Positions 51,928-62,722 of a stretch of DNA of 64,000 nucleotides are shown piece by piece. The stretch is from assembly GCF_003086295.3 (NCBI RefSeq), contig NC_092053.1, forward strand, positions 87,357,671 through 87,421,670. Reading direction: 5' to 3'. The notes under the pieces were generated by a model that had not been told where the DNA came from, searched no databases, and was given only the letters and a program-made list of their open reading frames with translations. Source of the stretch: Arachis hypogaea. Its lineage: Eukaryota > Streptophyta > Magnoliopsida > Fabales > Fabaceae. The position numbers were made by a program, and so were the translations under genes. The first letter of the stretch is position 1. Each line of letters starts with the position of its first letter.

Positions 51928-53221
51928 GCAATGAGTTACCCTAAGGAATCCATAGGAGAATGCATGCTGGCAGACACCATGGAACAAATAGTTCAAGAAG
52001 TCTTGGAAGAAGAACAATGTGGAGAAACCATTGAGCTGGAACAAGCATCAGATGGAGAATCACCACAAGCAACCATGAGAAACTCAATCATGCCAATCAG
52101 TACAAGAAACAAAGATGCAGAGCCACCAAAATTGGAACTGAAAGCACTACCACCCAGCCTGAAGTATGCATATCTTGATGCTAACAACACCCAACCAGTG
52201 ATCATAAATTCAAGTCTGAGTAAGGAATAAGAAGAGGAGCTCATCCAAGTGCTGAGATAACACAAGGATGCCATAGGTTGGACACTTGCAGATTTAAAAG
52301 GGATTAGTCCTTCAATGTGTATGCATAAGATCTTGCTTGAAGAAGATGCCAAACCTTCAAGACAACAACAAAGGAGGCTGAACCCAACTATGAATAAAGT
52401 GGTTCAGAAAGTAGTATTAAAACTATGGCAAGCAGGGGTGATATACCCTATCTCAGACAGCCCTTGGGTAAGCCCGGTGTAAGTAGTCCCTAAGAAGGGA
52501 GGGATCACTATTGTTGCAAATGAGAAGAATGAATTGATACCCACAAGGACAGTGACCGGATCGCATATGTGCATTGACTACCGGAAACTTAACGAAGCCA
52601 CCCGGAAGGACCACTTTCCCTTACCTTTCATGGACCAGATGCTTGAAAGATTGGCAGGACATGAGTACTGTTGTTTCCTAGATGGGTATTCGGGCTACAA
52701 CCAAATTGTTGTAGACCTCAAGGACGAAGAAAAAACTTTATTTACCTGTCCATATGGTGTTTTTGCTTATAGGAGAATGCCCTTTGGATTGTGCAATGCA
52801 CCTGCAACATTCCAAAGGTGCATGCTCTCCATTTTTTCAGACATGATTGAGAAATTCATAGAAGTATTCATGGATAACTTCTCTGTATTTCGGAACTCAT
52901 ATTTTGATTGCCTATACCATCTTGCTCTTGTGCTAAAAAGGTGTCAAGAAACCAACCTAGTTTTAAACTGGGAGAAGTGCCATTTTATGGTGACTGAAGG
53001 GGTGGTTCTTGGTCACAAGATTTCAAAAGACGGTATAGAAGTGGACAAGGCAAAAGTGGAAGTAATTGAAAAATTACCTCCACCTGGCAATGTCAAAGCA
53101 ATCAGAAGCTTTTTGGAACACGCTGGGTTCTATAGGAGATTTATCAAAGATTTTTCAAAAATTGCAAAACCCCTTAGCAACTTACTTGTCTCAAATACTC
53201 CCTTTGTTTTTGATAGAGACT
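51928..53221 (+). pseudogene. R9 reverse transcriptase, inactive and cut by R10
   Basis: The same frame continues with stops at 52228 (TAA), 52258 (TAA) and 52480 (TAA). RT landmarks are [35 protein letters not shown] and [17 protein letters not shown]. The catalytic motif reads FMDN instead of FMDD: the second aspartate codon GAC is now AAC, which should abolish polymerase activity. The frame ends at 53221 in NTPFVFDRD where R10 inserted; RNase H and integrase are lost. Confidence 0.88.
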
Positions 53222-54870
53222 TGATGAGCGGATAATTTATACGCTTTTTAGCATTGTTTTTAGTATGTTTTTAGTATATTTTAGTTAGTTTTATTATGTT
53301 TTTATTAGTTTTTAAATAAAAATCATATTTTTGGACTTTACTATGAGTTTGTGTATTTTTCTGTGATTTCAGGTATTTTCTGGCTGAAATTGAGGGACCT
53401 TAGCAAAAATCTGATTCAGAGGCTGAAAAAGGACTGCAGATGCTATTGGATTCTGACCTTCCTGCACTCGAAGTGGATTTTCTGGAGCTACAGAAGCCCA
53501 ATTGGCGCACTCTCAATTGCGTTGGAAAGTAGACATCCCGGGCTTTCCAGAAATATATAATAGTTCATAGTTTGCCCAAGATTTGATGGCCCAAACTGGC
53601 GTTCAAAGTCATCATAGAACTTTTGGTGTCAAAACGCCAGAACTGGCATAAAAGCTGGAGTTAAACGCCCAAACTGGCACAAAAGCTGGTGTTTAACTCC
53701 AAGAAAAGTCTCTACACGTGAAAGCTTCAATGCTCAGCCCAAGCACACACCAAGTGGGCCCAGAAGTGGATTCTGCATCATTTACTCATTTCCGTAAACC
53801 CTAGGTTACTAGTTCTCTATAAATAGGAACTTTTGCTATTGTATTTATAGACTTTTGATCTTTGATTAGTCTTATGCTATCTTAGACCTTTATGAGGGCT
53901 GGCCATTCGGCCATGCCTAGATCTTGTTCTTATGTATTTTTAACGGTGGAGTTTCTACACACCATAGATTAAGGTGTGGAGCTCTGCTGTTCTTCATGAA
54001 TTAATGCAAAGTACTACTGTTTTTCTATTCAATTCACGCCTACTTCTTCTCTAAGATATACACTCGTTCTTCAACTTGATGAATGTGATGATCCGTGACA
54101 CTCATCATCATTCTCACCTATGAACGCGTGCATGACAACCACTTCCGTTCTACATGCAATCAAGCTTGAATGTGTATCTCTTGGGTTTCTAATCTAAGAT
54201 TAGAACCTTCGTGGTATAGGCTAGAATTATTGGCGGCCATTCCTGAGATCCGGAAAGTCTAAACCTTGTCTGTGGTATTCCGAATAGGATCTGGAAAGGG
54301 ATGACTGTGACGAGCTTCAAACTCGCGAGTGTTGGGCGTGTGACAGATGCAAAAGGATCAATGGATCCTATTCCAACATGATCGAGAACCGACAGATGAT
54401 TAGCCGTGCGGTGACAGCGCATTTGGAACATTTTCACTGAGAGGACGGGAAGTAGCCATTGACAACGGTGATGCCCAACATAAAGCTTGCCATGGAAAGG
54501 AGTATGAATGATTGGATGAAGGCAATAGGAAAGCAGAAGTTTAGGAGGAACAAAGCATCTTCATACGCTTATCTGAAATTCTCACCAATGAATTACATAA
54601 GTATCTCTATCCTATTTTATGTTTTATTCATATTTTAATTATCAATTCTCTATAACCATTTGAATCCGCTTGACTGAGATTTACAAGGTGACCATAGCTT
54701 GCTTCAAGCCGACAGTCTCGGTGGGATCGACCCTTTTTCACATAAGGTTTATTACTTGGACGACCCAGTGCACTTGCTGGTTAGTTGTGCGGAGTTGTGA
54801 TAAAGAGTTGAGATTACAATTGTGCGTACCAAGTTGTTGGCGCCATTGAAGATCACAATTTTGTGCACCA
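53222..54870 (+). repeat. R10 5' LTR
   Basis: It is homologous (inverted relative to the window) to the LTRs of R6 and R8. Palindrome half-sites such as GGAGTTAAACGCCC and GGTGTTTAACTCC lie at 53595-53700, and TATAAATA at 53818-53825. The terminal sequence ATTACAATTGTGCGTACCA (ending 54831) recurs as ATCACAATTTTGTGCACCA (ending 54870), so the last ~39 bp are present twice. Confidence 0.82.
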
Positions 54871-54940
54871 AGTTTTTGGCGCCGTTGCCGGGGAACAAGC
54901 AATCCCCGCGCAACCAAGTTTTTGGCGCCGTTGCCGGGAA
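54838..54940 (+). repeat. Triplicated LTR-end and primer binding site in R10
   Basis: TGGCGCC-containing primer sites start at 54838 (decayed after GCGCC), 54877 (perfect 18-mer) and 54923 (one end base changed). Each is preceded by a CCAAGTTTTT- or CCAAGTTGT-type join. Spacings are 39 and 46 bp. Confidence 0.88.
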
Positions 54941-55458
54941 TTTTTCGAGTTTGGACAACTGACGGTTCATCTTGTTGCTCAGATTAGGTAATTTTATTTT
55001 ATGTTTAAGCTTTTTACCTTTTAATTTTCGAAAAATTTAAAAAAAAATATTATTTCTGTTTTGTTCTTCAAAACTTTTCAGAATAAATTCTAGAGTTTCA
55101 TGATGATTTGTTGAAGTCTGGCTGGCTGAGAAGCCATGTCTAATCTTTTGGACCGAGGTTTCAACTTATCATCACAAGGGCTTGTTGATTTCTATCAATT
55201 TTGCTGTTGAAAGTAATGATCTGCTAAAGCTTAGCTGGCCATTGGCCATGTCTAGTGTTTTGGACCGAAGCTTTCACTGAAAGCTTGGTTGGCTAGTAAG
55301 CCATGTCTAATTCCTGGACCGGAGTTTTAGACTAACATTGCAATGATTCCTGGAATTCTCATTAAAAATTTTGAATCCCTTTATTTTCCTTTCCATATAG
55401 TTTTCGAAAAATCACAAAAAATTTTATAAAATCATAAAATAAAAAATATTTTATGTAT
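54941..55458 (+). other. R10 leader with three ~75-bp repeats
   Basis: Three copies of a unit containing GCCATGTCTA and TTGGACCG or CTGGACCG lie between 55115 and 55330. No ORF is supported. The last 80 bp are AT-rich up to the junction. Confidence 0.7.
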
Positions 55459-57422
55459 CTTAGGCGTGCCACTTGAGAACCCAAGCGTGGCACACCAAGA
55501 TTGAAGAGTTCACAAACCCATGGGCATGCCACTTGAGCAGCATAGCGTGGCACGCTGGTACAACAATCCAGAGAAGGGGCTGAAGGCAATTGAAGACTGG
55601 GCGTGCCACTTGAGCAACCAGGCGTGGCACGCCAATGCACAAAAGATCAAAAGCAAGGACTGGGCATGCCACTTGTTATCGAAGGCGTGGCACGCCAACC
55701 TTAGCATTTCACTATGGCGTGCCACTTGAAGGCTGAGGCGTGGCACGCCAACTACTGGAACCAAGACAAGATCATGGGCATGGCACGCCAGCCTTTAGGC
55801 GTGGCACGCTAGTATAAGCTTCCAGAGAGGATGAAGGAGGCCAATTACATGGGGCGTGCCACATGGGTTCGAAGGCGTGGCACGGCATTCACCATTCTTC
55901 ACTTAGGCGTGCCACTTGAGTTCAAAGGCGTGGCACGCCAGTGTCATTCAGAAGAGGAACATTGGGGCGTGTCACTTGGGTTCGTGGTGTGGCACGCCAA
56001 ACAGAGCAACCACTCACTCACAAAAGGGGCGTGGCACGCCAGACCCTGGGCGTGCCACGCTAGTTCAACTTTCCAGAGAAGCCTAGCCAAGCGTAAAGCA
56101 AGGGCGTGGCACGCCGAACCTTGGACGTGGCACGCCCGTACAAGTTTCCAGAGGCAAAGAGAAGTGAGAAAGGCAAGGGGCGTGCCACTTGAGTTCGAAG
56201 GCGTGGCACGCCAACACAAGAAATCCACTATGGCGTGCCACTTGAGCTCGAAGGCGTGGCACGCCAAGGTTGAAAGAGGGATGAGCGTGCCACTTGAAGG
56301 ACTACGCGTGGCACGCCAAGCTGGAAATGAAGAGCACATGACACGCCAGACGCACGCCAGCCACACGCCAGCTGAGAAGTCATGCTTATTGAGTGTTTTC
56401 TTTTCCCTCCAAAATTTAATTTTCCTTTTTCACTTTTATAATTCTTTTATTTTACTAGGAGTAGTTTAAATACCCCCAAAGAGTACTGAAGAAGGTCTTT
56501 TAAGCAGTCAGTTTTAGATCCACTTTTACACTTGACTTTTGAGTACTTTTTGAGCTATGAGTAGCTAACTTCCCTCTCATTGAGAGAGGGAGCTCTGTTG
56601 TACTTGATGGATGAGTGATAGTGAAATCCTTCTTCTCTTCATCTTCTCTTTGATTTGCTAGAAGGAATTTCGTTCTTAATGCTTAGTGTTCAATTATCTT
56701 GAGAAAGAGATTGAATGCAATTGGGTTTCATGGGAACCTTGGGAAAGGAAACATGAAACCATGCTTGAAATCCCTTCTCACACTAGAGTAGAATCTGGAT
56801 CTTTGTTTTTTGATATGTGACATATAATCCTCCCTCTACTTGGACCTATGATGGTGTGTGGTATAATCAGGGACCAAGCATATCTCTCTTCATGAGCAAT
56901 TAGACCAAGGAATTGGCTATTGATCAAGATCTGAGAGATTGAGTCACCAAGGGATTGGGGCTCAATCAATCATGATTGCCAAGAGGTTAATGAGTTGCAT
57001 GATTGAAGAAGATATAAGCTAGATTTGATCCAAAGAGACAACATATCCCAATCTCAATGAATTTCCCCATTCTTATCTATCCAATTCTTTATAGCTTATT
57101 TTTACATTCAGCAATTCCCCATTTCCATTTACATTCAAGTCATTTATGATTCTGCACTTTACTTTCTGCCATTTATATTTCTGCACTTTATTGCTTTTCT
57201 TTATATTCTAGTCATTTACATTTATGTCATTTACAATTCTGCACTCTACAATCTTATTGATCCGCTTGACCAATTCATCAATCGATTAAAACTGCTTGAA
57301 TTTGCCAATCTCTGTGGATACGATCCCACTCCACTGTGGGTTATTACTTGACGATAATTTTGGTGCGCTTGCCAAAAGGACAAATTCACCAATTTTGAAT
57401 AGGGTGTGAATTCCGGTCATCA
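55459..57422 (+). repeat. R9 3' LTR, 5'-truncated
   Basis: It matches 47287-49250 of the 5' LTR from CTTAGGCGTGCCACTTG to the end GGTCATCA, with a few percent differences, many of them C/T or G/A. The TATAAATA box of the 5' LTR reads TTTAAATA here (56464-56471). The palindrome array extends to about 56370. Confidence 0.9.
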
Positions 57423-57489
57423 TTCGCTCACCTCCGAAATTTCCTCCATATTGTGATCCATGACAATGCCATAAGATCTTCTGTGCTTC
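57423..57489 (-). pseudogene. R8 integrase zinc-finger fragment
   Basis: These 67 bp (including the TTCGC duplication) match R6 26629-26695, the zinc-binding region of integrase. They are the piece of R8 left between the R9 and R11 insertions; GCTTC (57485-57489) is the R11 target duplication, repeated at 60063-60067. Confidence 0.85.
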
Positions 57490-57680
57490 TGATGCAATAT
57501 ATCAAACAGTTAGTGGGTTAGTGAACTGAATGGTAAATAACTAAGAAAAAGGAGTAGGGGGGAAGGGAGGAAAATAACTAAAACTGAAAGTAATTAACTC
57601 AAACAGAAATTTAAATCAAACAAAAGAAAAATGCTCAATCTAGTTATTCTCCAATTTAGTCATTGTTGATACAAAATCAA
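57490..57680 (-). other. R11 leader remnant
   Basis: This AT-rich stretch of about 190 bp has a purine run at 57546-57569 and no ORF. It ends at the target duplication with TGATGCAATATATC (plus view). Confidence 0.65.
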
Positions 57681-57698
57681 TCCCCGGCAACGGCGCCA
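57681..57698 (-). promoter_or_regulatory. R11 primer binding site (tRNA-Asp)
   Basis: The minus strand reads TGGCGCCGTTGCCGGGGA, as in R6 and R9, six bases after the LTR end TGCTATCA. Confidence 0.92.
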
Positions 57699-57704
57699 TA
57701 AACT

Positions 57705-60062
57705 TGATAGCACAGAAACTTGTCTCTCAACAATTTTCCTTCGGCAAGTATACCGAATTATCGTCAAGTAAAAACTCACAATAGAGTGAGGTCGAATCCC
57801 ACAGGGATTGATTGGTCAAGCAACTTTAATTAGAGGAATGTTCTAGTTGAGCGAAGCAGAATTTGGTTTGAGAGTTACAGGAAATTAAATTGCGGAAAAG
57901 TAAATAGTAGAAAATGTAAATGCTGGAAGTAAAGAGATGAAAGTAAATGACGGAAAGTAAATTGCAGAATTGTAAATAGGAATGGGGAAGATGCTCATAA
58001 AAGTAAATTGCAGAAATTAAAGAGAATGGGTAAGATCAGAAATGGGGATTCATTGGGCTTAGGAGATGTTGCATTCTCCGGATCAAGTTCATTTTCATCT
58101 CTTCCTCAATCAAAGCATTCATTGATCTCCTTGGCAATCTTAAGTGATCAAATTCCAATTCCTTGGCAATTCAATCTCTCAAATCTTGATCAATAGCCAA
58201 TTCCATGGTCAATTGCTCATGAGAAGAGATGAAGTATGGTCACTGATTATACCACAAGCATTCCCAAATCAAATGTTGGTAGGATTATAGTCACCATACC
58301 CAACCAAACCCAATTTGGTCCAACATGAGAAAGTATTTCTAGCATGATCTCTTCATTCCTCTTCCAAGGTTCAGAAGAGATCCAAGTATGAATAGCTTCT
58401 TTTCCAAGATAACTACCCAATTGGATGAAGATTGAAAGCTTTCTAGTAAAATCAAGAGAAAAGATAGAAGAAGAGTAATAAAAATTAGTATTGATCCATC
58501 AAATTACAACAGAGCTCCCTAACCCAATGAAAGGGGTTTAGTTGTTCATAGCTCTGGAAATGGAAAACGAAGATGGAGAATACATCATGAAAAATAAAAC
58601 TAGAAGTGCAGAGAAAGTAAATTATACAAAGAGTAGTTCTCAATTTCCCATCCCCCAAAAGCTACTTTCTAATTCAAAACTCCCCTATATATACTACTCT
58701 TCTGATCTTCTAGTTGATTCTTCAAGTCTTGGATATGGGCCTTTGGATCTTGAGTTTAAAGCAGTTATCTTCCGCAGTGGGCTTAGCTTTACTTCCAAAG
58801 AAAAAGTGTGAAGTAGGCAGGGTCTTTAGCTCAGGACGTTAGTGGCGTTAACGTTAAGTGAGAGTGTGGGTTCGAGAACGTTAGTAACAATCACCTTTTT
58901 CACTAACGTTCCTCACCCAGGGATGATCCACGTTAACTTCAACATTAGTGGCATCAACGTGACCACTAACGTTGCCTCTTGATCCTTCGCACACGTTATT
59001 GAGGCTCACCTTTTCCAATAACGTTGAGAGTCCTCCATCCCCCTATGTTAGAGTTCACGTTAACTTAGTTAACGTGGCTCTTAACTTAGGCTTGCCAATT
59101 CTTCAAGAACGTTAGTGACACTTACCTTTGTCACTAACGTTCCAAGGTGCCCCTACTTCCCACGTTAGAGTCCACGTTAACTAAGTTAACGTGGCTTCTA
59201 ACGTGGTAATGATAGCCATCTCCAACGTTAGTGACAAAAGTGAGTGTCACTAACGTTGGCTCATCATCCTATCCTCAACGTTAGCTTCCACATTAACTAA
59301 GTTAACGTGGGAGTTAACGTGGCTCATAGTGGCTCATTGTGGCTCATTCCAACGTTAGTGACAAAGGTAAGTGTCACTAACGTTGGCGATCACTTGCTTT
59401 CTCCACGTTAGCTTCCATGTTAACTAAGTTAACGTGGCAGCTAACGTGGCTTATTGTAGCTTGGCCAACGTTAGTGACAAAGGTGAGTGTCACTAACGTT
59501 GGCTTCTCTTTTGCTTCCCAACATTAGAGTCCACGTTAACTGAGTTAACGTGGCTCTTAACGTGGCCACTTATGAGCTTGGTCCAACGTTAGTGACAAAG
59601 GTGAGTGTCACTAACGTTGGCTCCACTTTCTTTCTTCCACGTTAGAGTTCACATTAACTTAGTTAACGTGACTCTTAACGTGGGCTATGATGGCTTCGAG
59701 GACGTTATTGGCGATTACTTTTCTCATTAACGTTGCAAGCTAGCTCCCATTCCACTTTTCTGGTCACGTTAGGTAGACTAACGTGGCTGGTAACGTGGTT
59801 CTTTCTTGCTTCCTTTGTCCTGAAATCAAGCAATAAAGTGCATCAAAGTTCTAATCCACATCATGAGACATGCATCATTCAATTTGTCATCTAATTCATG
59901 CAAAAATTCTCATGAAATCATGTAAAGTGCACAATGTATGCTTAAATCAAGATGTAAGTAAAATTCTACCCAAAACATGCTTATTTCCTAAGAAAATGCA
60001 TGAAACTACCCTAAAACAGTAAAGAAAAGGTCAGTGAAACTAGCCAAAATGCCCTAGCATCA
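57705..60062 (-). repeat. R11 5' LTR
   Basis: It is 2358 bp and of the same family as the R5 LTR (start TGATGCTAGGGCATTTTGG, end GACAAGTTTCTGTGCTATCA). The hairpin array is at 58838-59796, with TATATATA at 58686-58693 just downstream of it in element sense. The ORF 58542-58811 in it resembles no known protein. Confidence 0.9.
58838..59796. repeat. Alternating hairpin array in U3 of R11 LTR
   Basis: Type 1 hairpins (AACGTTAGTGACA arms) and type 2 nested dyads (CCACGTTAG...CCACGTTAAC with its complement) alternate with a cycle of about 115-120 bp, in about seven cycles. Examples: type 1 at 59223-59260, type 2 at 59160-59206 (outer arms CCACGTTAG/CTAACGTGG, inner CCACGTTAAC/GTTAACGTGG, loop TAA). 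Confidence 0.93.
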
Positions 60063-61222
60063 GCTTCTTCTCTAGGAACACACCTACGGATTATTCCGTC
60101 TGCACATCTCTTAAAGAGATATGGTTCATCCCACAAGTAGTGCTTTGCATCAGTAATTAATTTTTTTGTTTGTTGCCTGCTATACTCCTTGGGTATGAAT
60201 CTTGCAGCTTTATAGTTTGCAATGTCTGCAAACCATGGTGTTTCCTGAATGGCAAATAATTGCTCATCCGGAAAGGTTTCAGAGATCTCAATAGAGGGGG
60301 AGGACACCCCTTCTACTGGTTCTATCCGGGACAGATGATCAGCCACTTGGTTCTCTGTCCCTTTTCTGTCTCTTATTTCTATATCAAACTCTTGCAGAAG
60401 CAACACCCATCTTATGAGCCTGGGTTTTGAATCCTGCTTTGTGAGCAGATATTTAAGAGCAGCGTGGTCAGTGTACACAATCACTTTTGATCCTACTAAG
60501 TATGATCTAAACTTGTCAATGGCATAGACCACTGCAAGCAACTCCTTTTCTGTGGTTGTGTAATTTTTCTGTGCATCATTTAAAACATGGCTAGCGTAAT
60601 AAATGACATGCAGAAGCTTGTTATGCCTCTGTCCCAGTACTGCACCAATGGCATGGTCACTGGCATCACACATTAGTTCGAATGGTAATGTCCAGTCTGG
60701 TGTAGAAATAACTGATGCTGTGACCAGCTTAGCTTTCAGAGTTTCAAACGCTTGCAGACACTCTATGTCAAACACAAATGGCATGTCAGCAGCTAGCAGA
60801 TTGCTCAGAGGATTTGTAATTTTTAAAAAATCCTTTATAAACCTCCAATAGAATCCTGCATACCCCAGAAAGCTTCTGATTGCCTTAACATTGGCAAGTG
60901 GTGGTAATTTTTTAATTACTTCCACTTTAGCTTGATCCACCTCTATTCCCTTGTTTGAAATTTTATGCCCAAGGACAATTCCTTCAGTCAGCATAAAGTG
61001 ACATTTGTCCCTATTTAAAACTAGGTTGGTCTCTTGGCATCTTTTAAGAACAAGTGCTAAATGGTCAAGGCATGAGCTGAATGAGTCTCCAAATATTGAA
61101 AAGTCATCCATGAAGACTTCCAGAAATTTCTCTACCATATCAGAAAAGATAGAGAGCATGCACCTCTGAAAGGTTGCAGGTGCATTGCATAGACCAAAAG
61201 GCATCCTTCTGTAGGCGAACAC
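60063..61222 (-). CDS. R8 RT palm, RNase H and integrase N-terminus, open
   Basis: The frame reads from [18 protein letters not shown] through the catalytic [10 protein letters not shown], RNase H ([47 protein letters not shown]) into the integrase start (RRCVPREEA) at the R11 insertion. No stop or shift interrupts it. The ORF's own first Met (61228) and its last residues come from R12 and R11. Pol of R8 was therefore still open here when R11 and R12 inserted. Confidence 0.88.
61218..61222. repeat. R12 target site duplication, left copy
   Basis: AACAC is repeated at 62723-62727; it lies in the RT gene of R8. Confidence 0.95.
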
Positions 61223-62722
61223 TGACACAAAACTTGTTGTGGGTAAGGAATTTCACAAGATAATTATGTTGCAAGTATAGCCCAAACCAACAAATAACTC
61301 TCGCATCAAATTAAATTTTTAGGTTGTCACAATTAACAATCCCCAATAAGAATTAACCAAAGTATTAAGACTCCGGGTCGTCTCACAAGGAATTGCAATG
61401 AAGTGTATGATTATTGGCTATGGGGATCAAGGGGGTTTTTGGGATAAGAGACATGGAATGTAAATAGCAATGAAAATAATCTAACAACTAAAAAGTCTGG
61501 GCAAGGTTAGGTGGTCAAGGATCTCTATCCTTATCACTAACCACAACATGAGAATTGGTAAGGACCAACCCCACTAAGTTAACCCCTAACTAATAGTAGA
61601 GGAAAGTCAAGTGAGCTATGTCAATCCAAGTCCATAAGTCCTAGTTCTACACCTAATCAATTGGTGAGATCTAGCGTTAATGGCTCCCAATCATCAATCA
61701 CTTGGACATTAGTAACTCAAGAGTTCCTAAGTTACCTTCCCAAGCCAAGAGCACAAAAATCTACACTAGAATCCAACCAAGCATTTCATCAAACACTTGA
61801 AAGGCATAAAAAGAAAGCATGGTAAATATGCAAGAATGATAAAAGCTAACAACTGGCAATTGCAAGAAAAGTAAATTCACAACTCAAATCAACAATTAAA
61901 AGAACATCAAATATTAAATTACATTAAAAGGAGATCCAAATCCAACAAGTATTCATCAACATAAAAGAGAGTAAAAAGGGAAATTAACAAGAGAGAGCAA
62001 GAGAGTTACACTACTAGAGCATGAAAATGTAGAAGAAACAAGATGAAAACAAGGAATTAAACATGGATCTATGAGAGATTAACCTAAACCTAACCTAATT
62101 CTAGAGAGAAGAGGGAGCTTCTCTCTCTAGAAACTAACCTACATGATGCTAATGCTACAAAACAATTGCTCCCCCTTTGCTTGGACTTCAATTCTGCATG
62201 AAATACACTCAGAAACAAGTTGGATTTGGGCTTGGGCAGCTCAGAAATCGCCCCCAACGTTTTGCCATTAAGTGGGCCAAGTAAGAATATCGGCGCGTGC
62301 GCGCCACGTGCGCGTGCGCGTCGAATGGCAAATCCTCAACCGCGCGGAAGCGGCATGTACGCGTGCGCGTCCTTGTGAGAGACCACTTTTGCGCGTGCGC
62401 GCCTTGTACGCGTGCGCGTCCATTGGTTCCTTCCAAATCTTTGTTTCTTCATGCATTCTCCTCCTTGCATGATTTTCTCCTCATTTCTTCCATCCAATAA
62501 TTGCCTAATGAACCTGAAATTACTTAACAAACACATCAAGGCATCGAATGGAATTAAGGTGGATTAAAATCACCAATTTAAGGCCTAAAAAGCATGTTTT
62601 TACATTTAAGCACAATTTAAGGGAGAATTACAAAACATGCTAATTCATTGAATAAATGTGGGAAAAGGTGGATAAATCCCCCAAAATAAGCACAAGATAA
62701 ACCACGAAAACGGGGTTTATCA
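61223..62722 (-). mobile_element. R12: solo LTR
   Basis: A 1500-bp unit runs from TGATAAACCCCGTTTT to TTTTGTGTCA (minus strand), flanked by AACAC duplications, with no primer site or coding sequence. As I recall, the TGATAAACCCC start is common in legume Ty3-gypsy LTRs. It contains a CpG-rich palindrome cluster at 62291-62421. Solo LTRs arise by recombination between the two LTRs of an element. Confidence 0.88.
62291..62421. repeat. CGCGTGCGCG-type palindrome cluster in R12
   Basis: Words such as GGCGCGTGCGCGCC, ACGTGCGCGTGCGCGTCG, TACGCGTGCGCGTCC and GCGCGTGCGCGCC occur in three pairs within 130 bp, each pair split by a short linker. It resembles, but is not the same as, the R7 array. Confidence 0.88.

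Larger units (their letters stand above)
53222..55458 (+). mobile_element. R10: 5' LTR and leader of an Athila-like element inside R9
   Basis: The LTR starts TGATGAGCGGATAATTTA like R6 and R8 and ends near 54870, followed by repeated primer sites and a ~520-bp leader. The sequence then breaks into the R9 3' LTR at 55459 without any gag. The rest was removed by the deletion that also took the end of R9 pol. Confidence 0.85.
46736..57422 (+). mobile_element. R9: Athila-like element with GGCGTGGCACGCC LTR arrays
   Basis: 5' LTR (46736-49250), tRNA-Asp primer site, leader, gag-protease-RT in one frame (49546-53221), then R10 (53222-55458) and a 5'-truncated 3' LTR (55459-57422). A deletion removed the rest of R10, the 3' half of R9 pol and about 550 bp of its 3' LTR. 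The 5-bp duplication TTCGC confirms a normal insertion before that deletion. Confidence 0.9.
57490..60062 (-). mobile_element. R11: LTR plus leader, internally deleted Athila-like element
   Basis: On the minus strand: LTR (60062 to 57705), primer site (57698-57681), about 190 bp of leader, then the tip ATATTGCATCA at 57490. It is flanked by 5-bp duplications GCTTC. There is no second LTR; the GCATCA end resembles the last bases of such an LTR. The simplest reading is a deletion from the leader to the extreme end of the 3' LTR. Confidence 0.82.

Noticed and set aside
49546..53221. Reassigned stop codons (TAA/TAG read as Gln) to explain R9
   Set aside because: At least one stop replaces a Trp codon, the RT catalytic Asp is also lost, and sister elements have open frames without such codons. 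Deamination is simpler.
58838..59796. CRISPR-like look of the regularly spaced repeats
   Set aside because: The repeats are imperfect palindromic hairpins of two alternating kinds inside an LTR of a plant retrotransposon, with no cas genes and no constant-length spacers.
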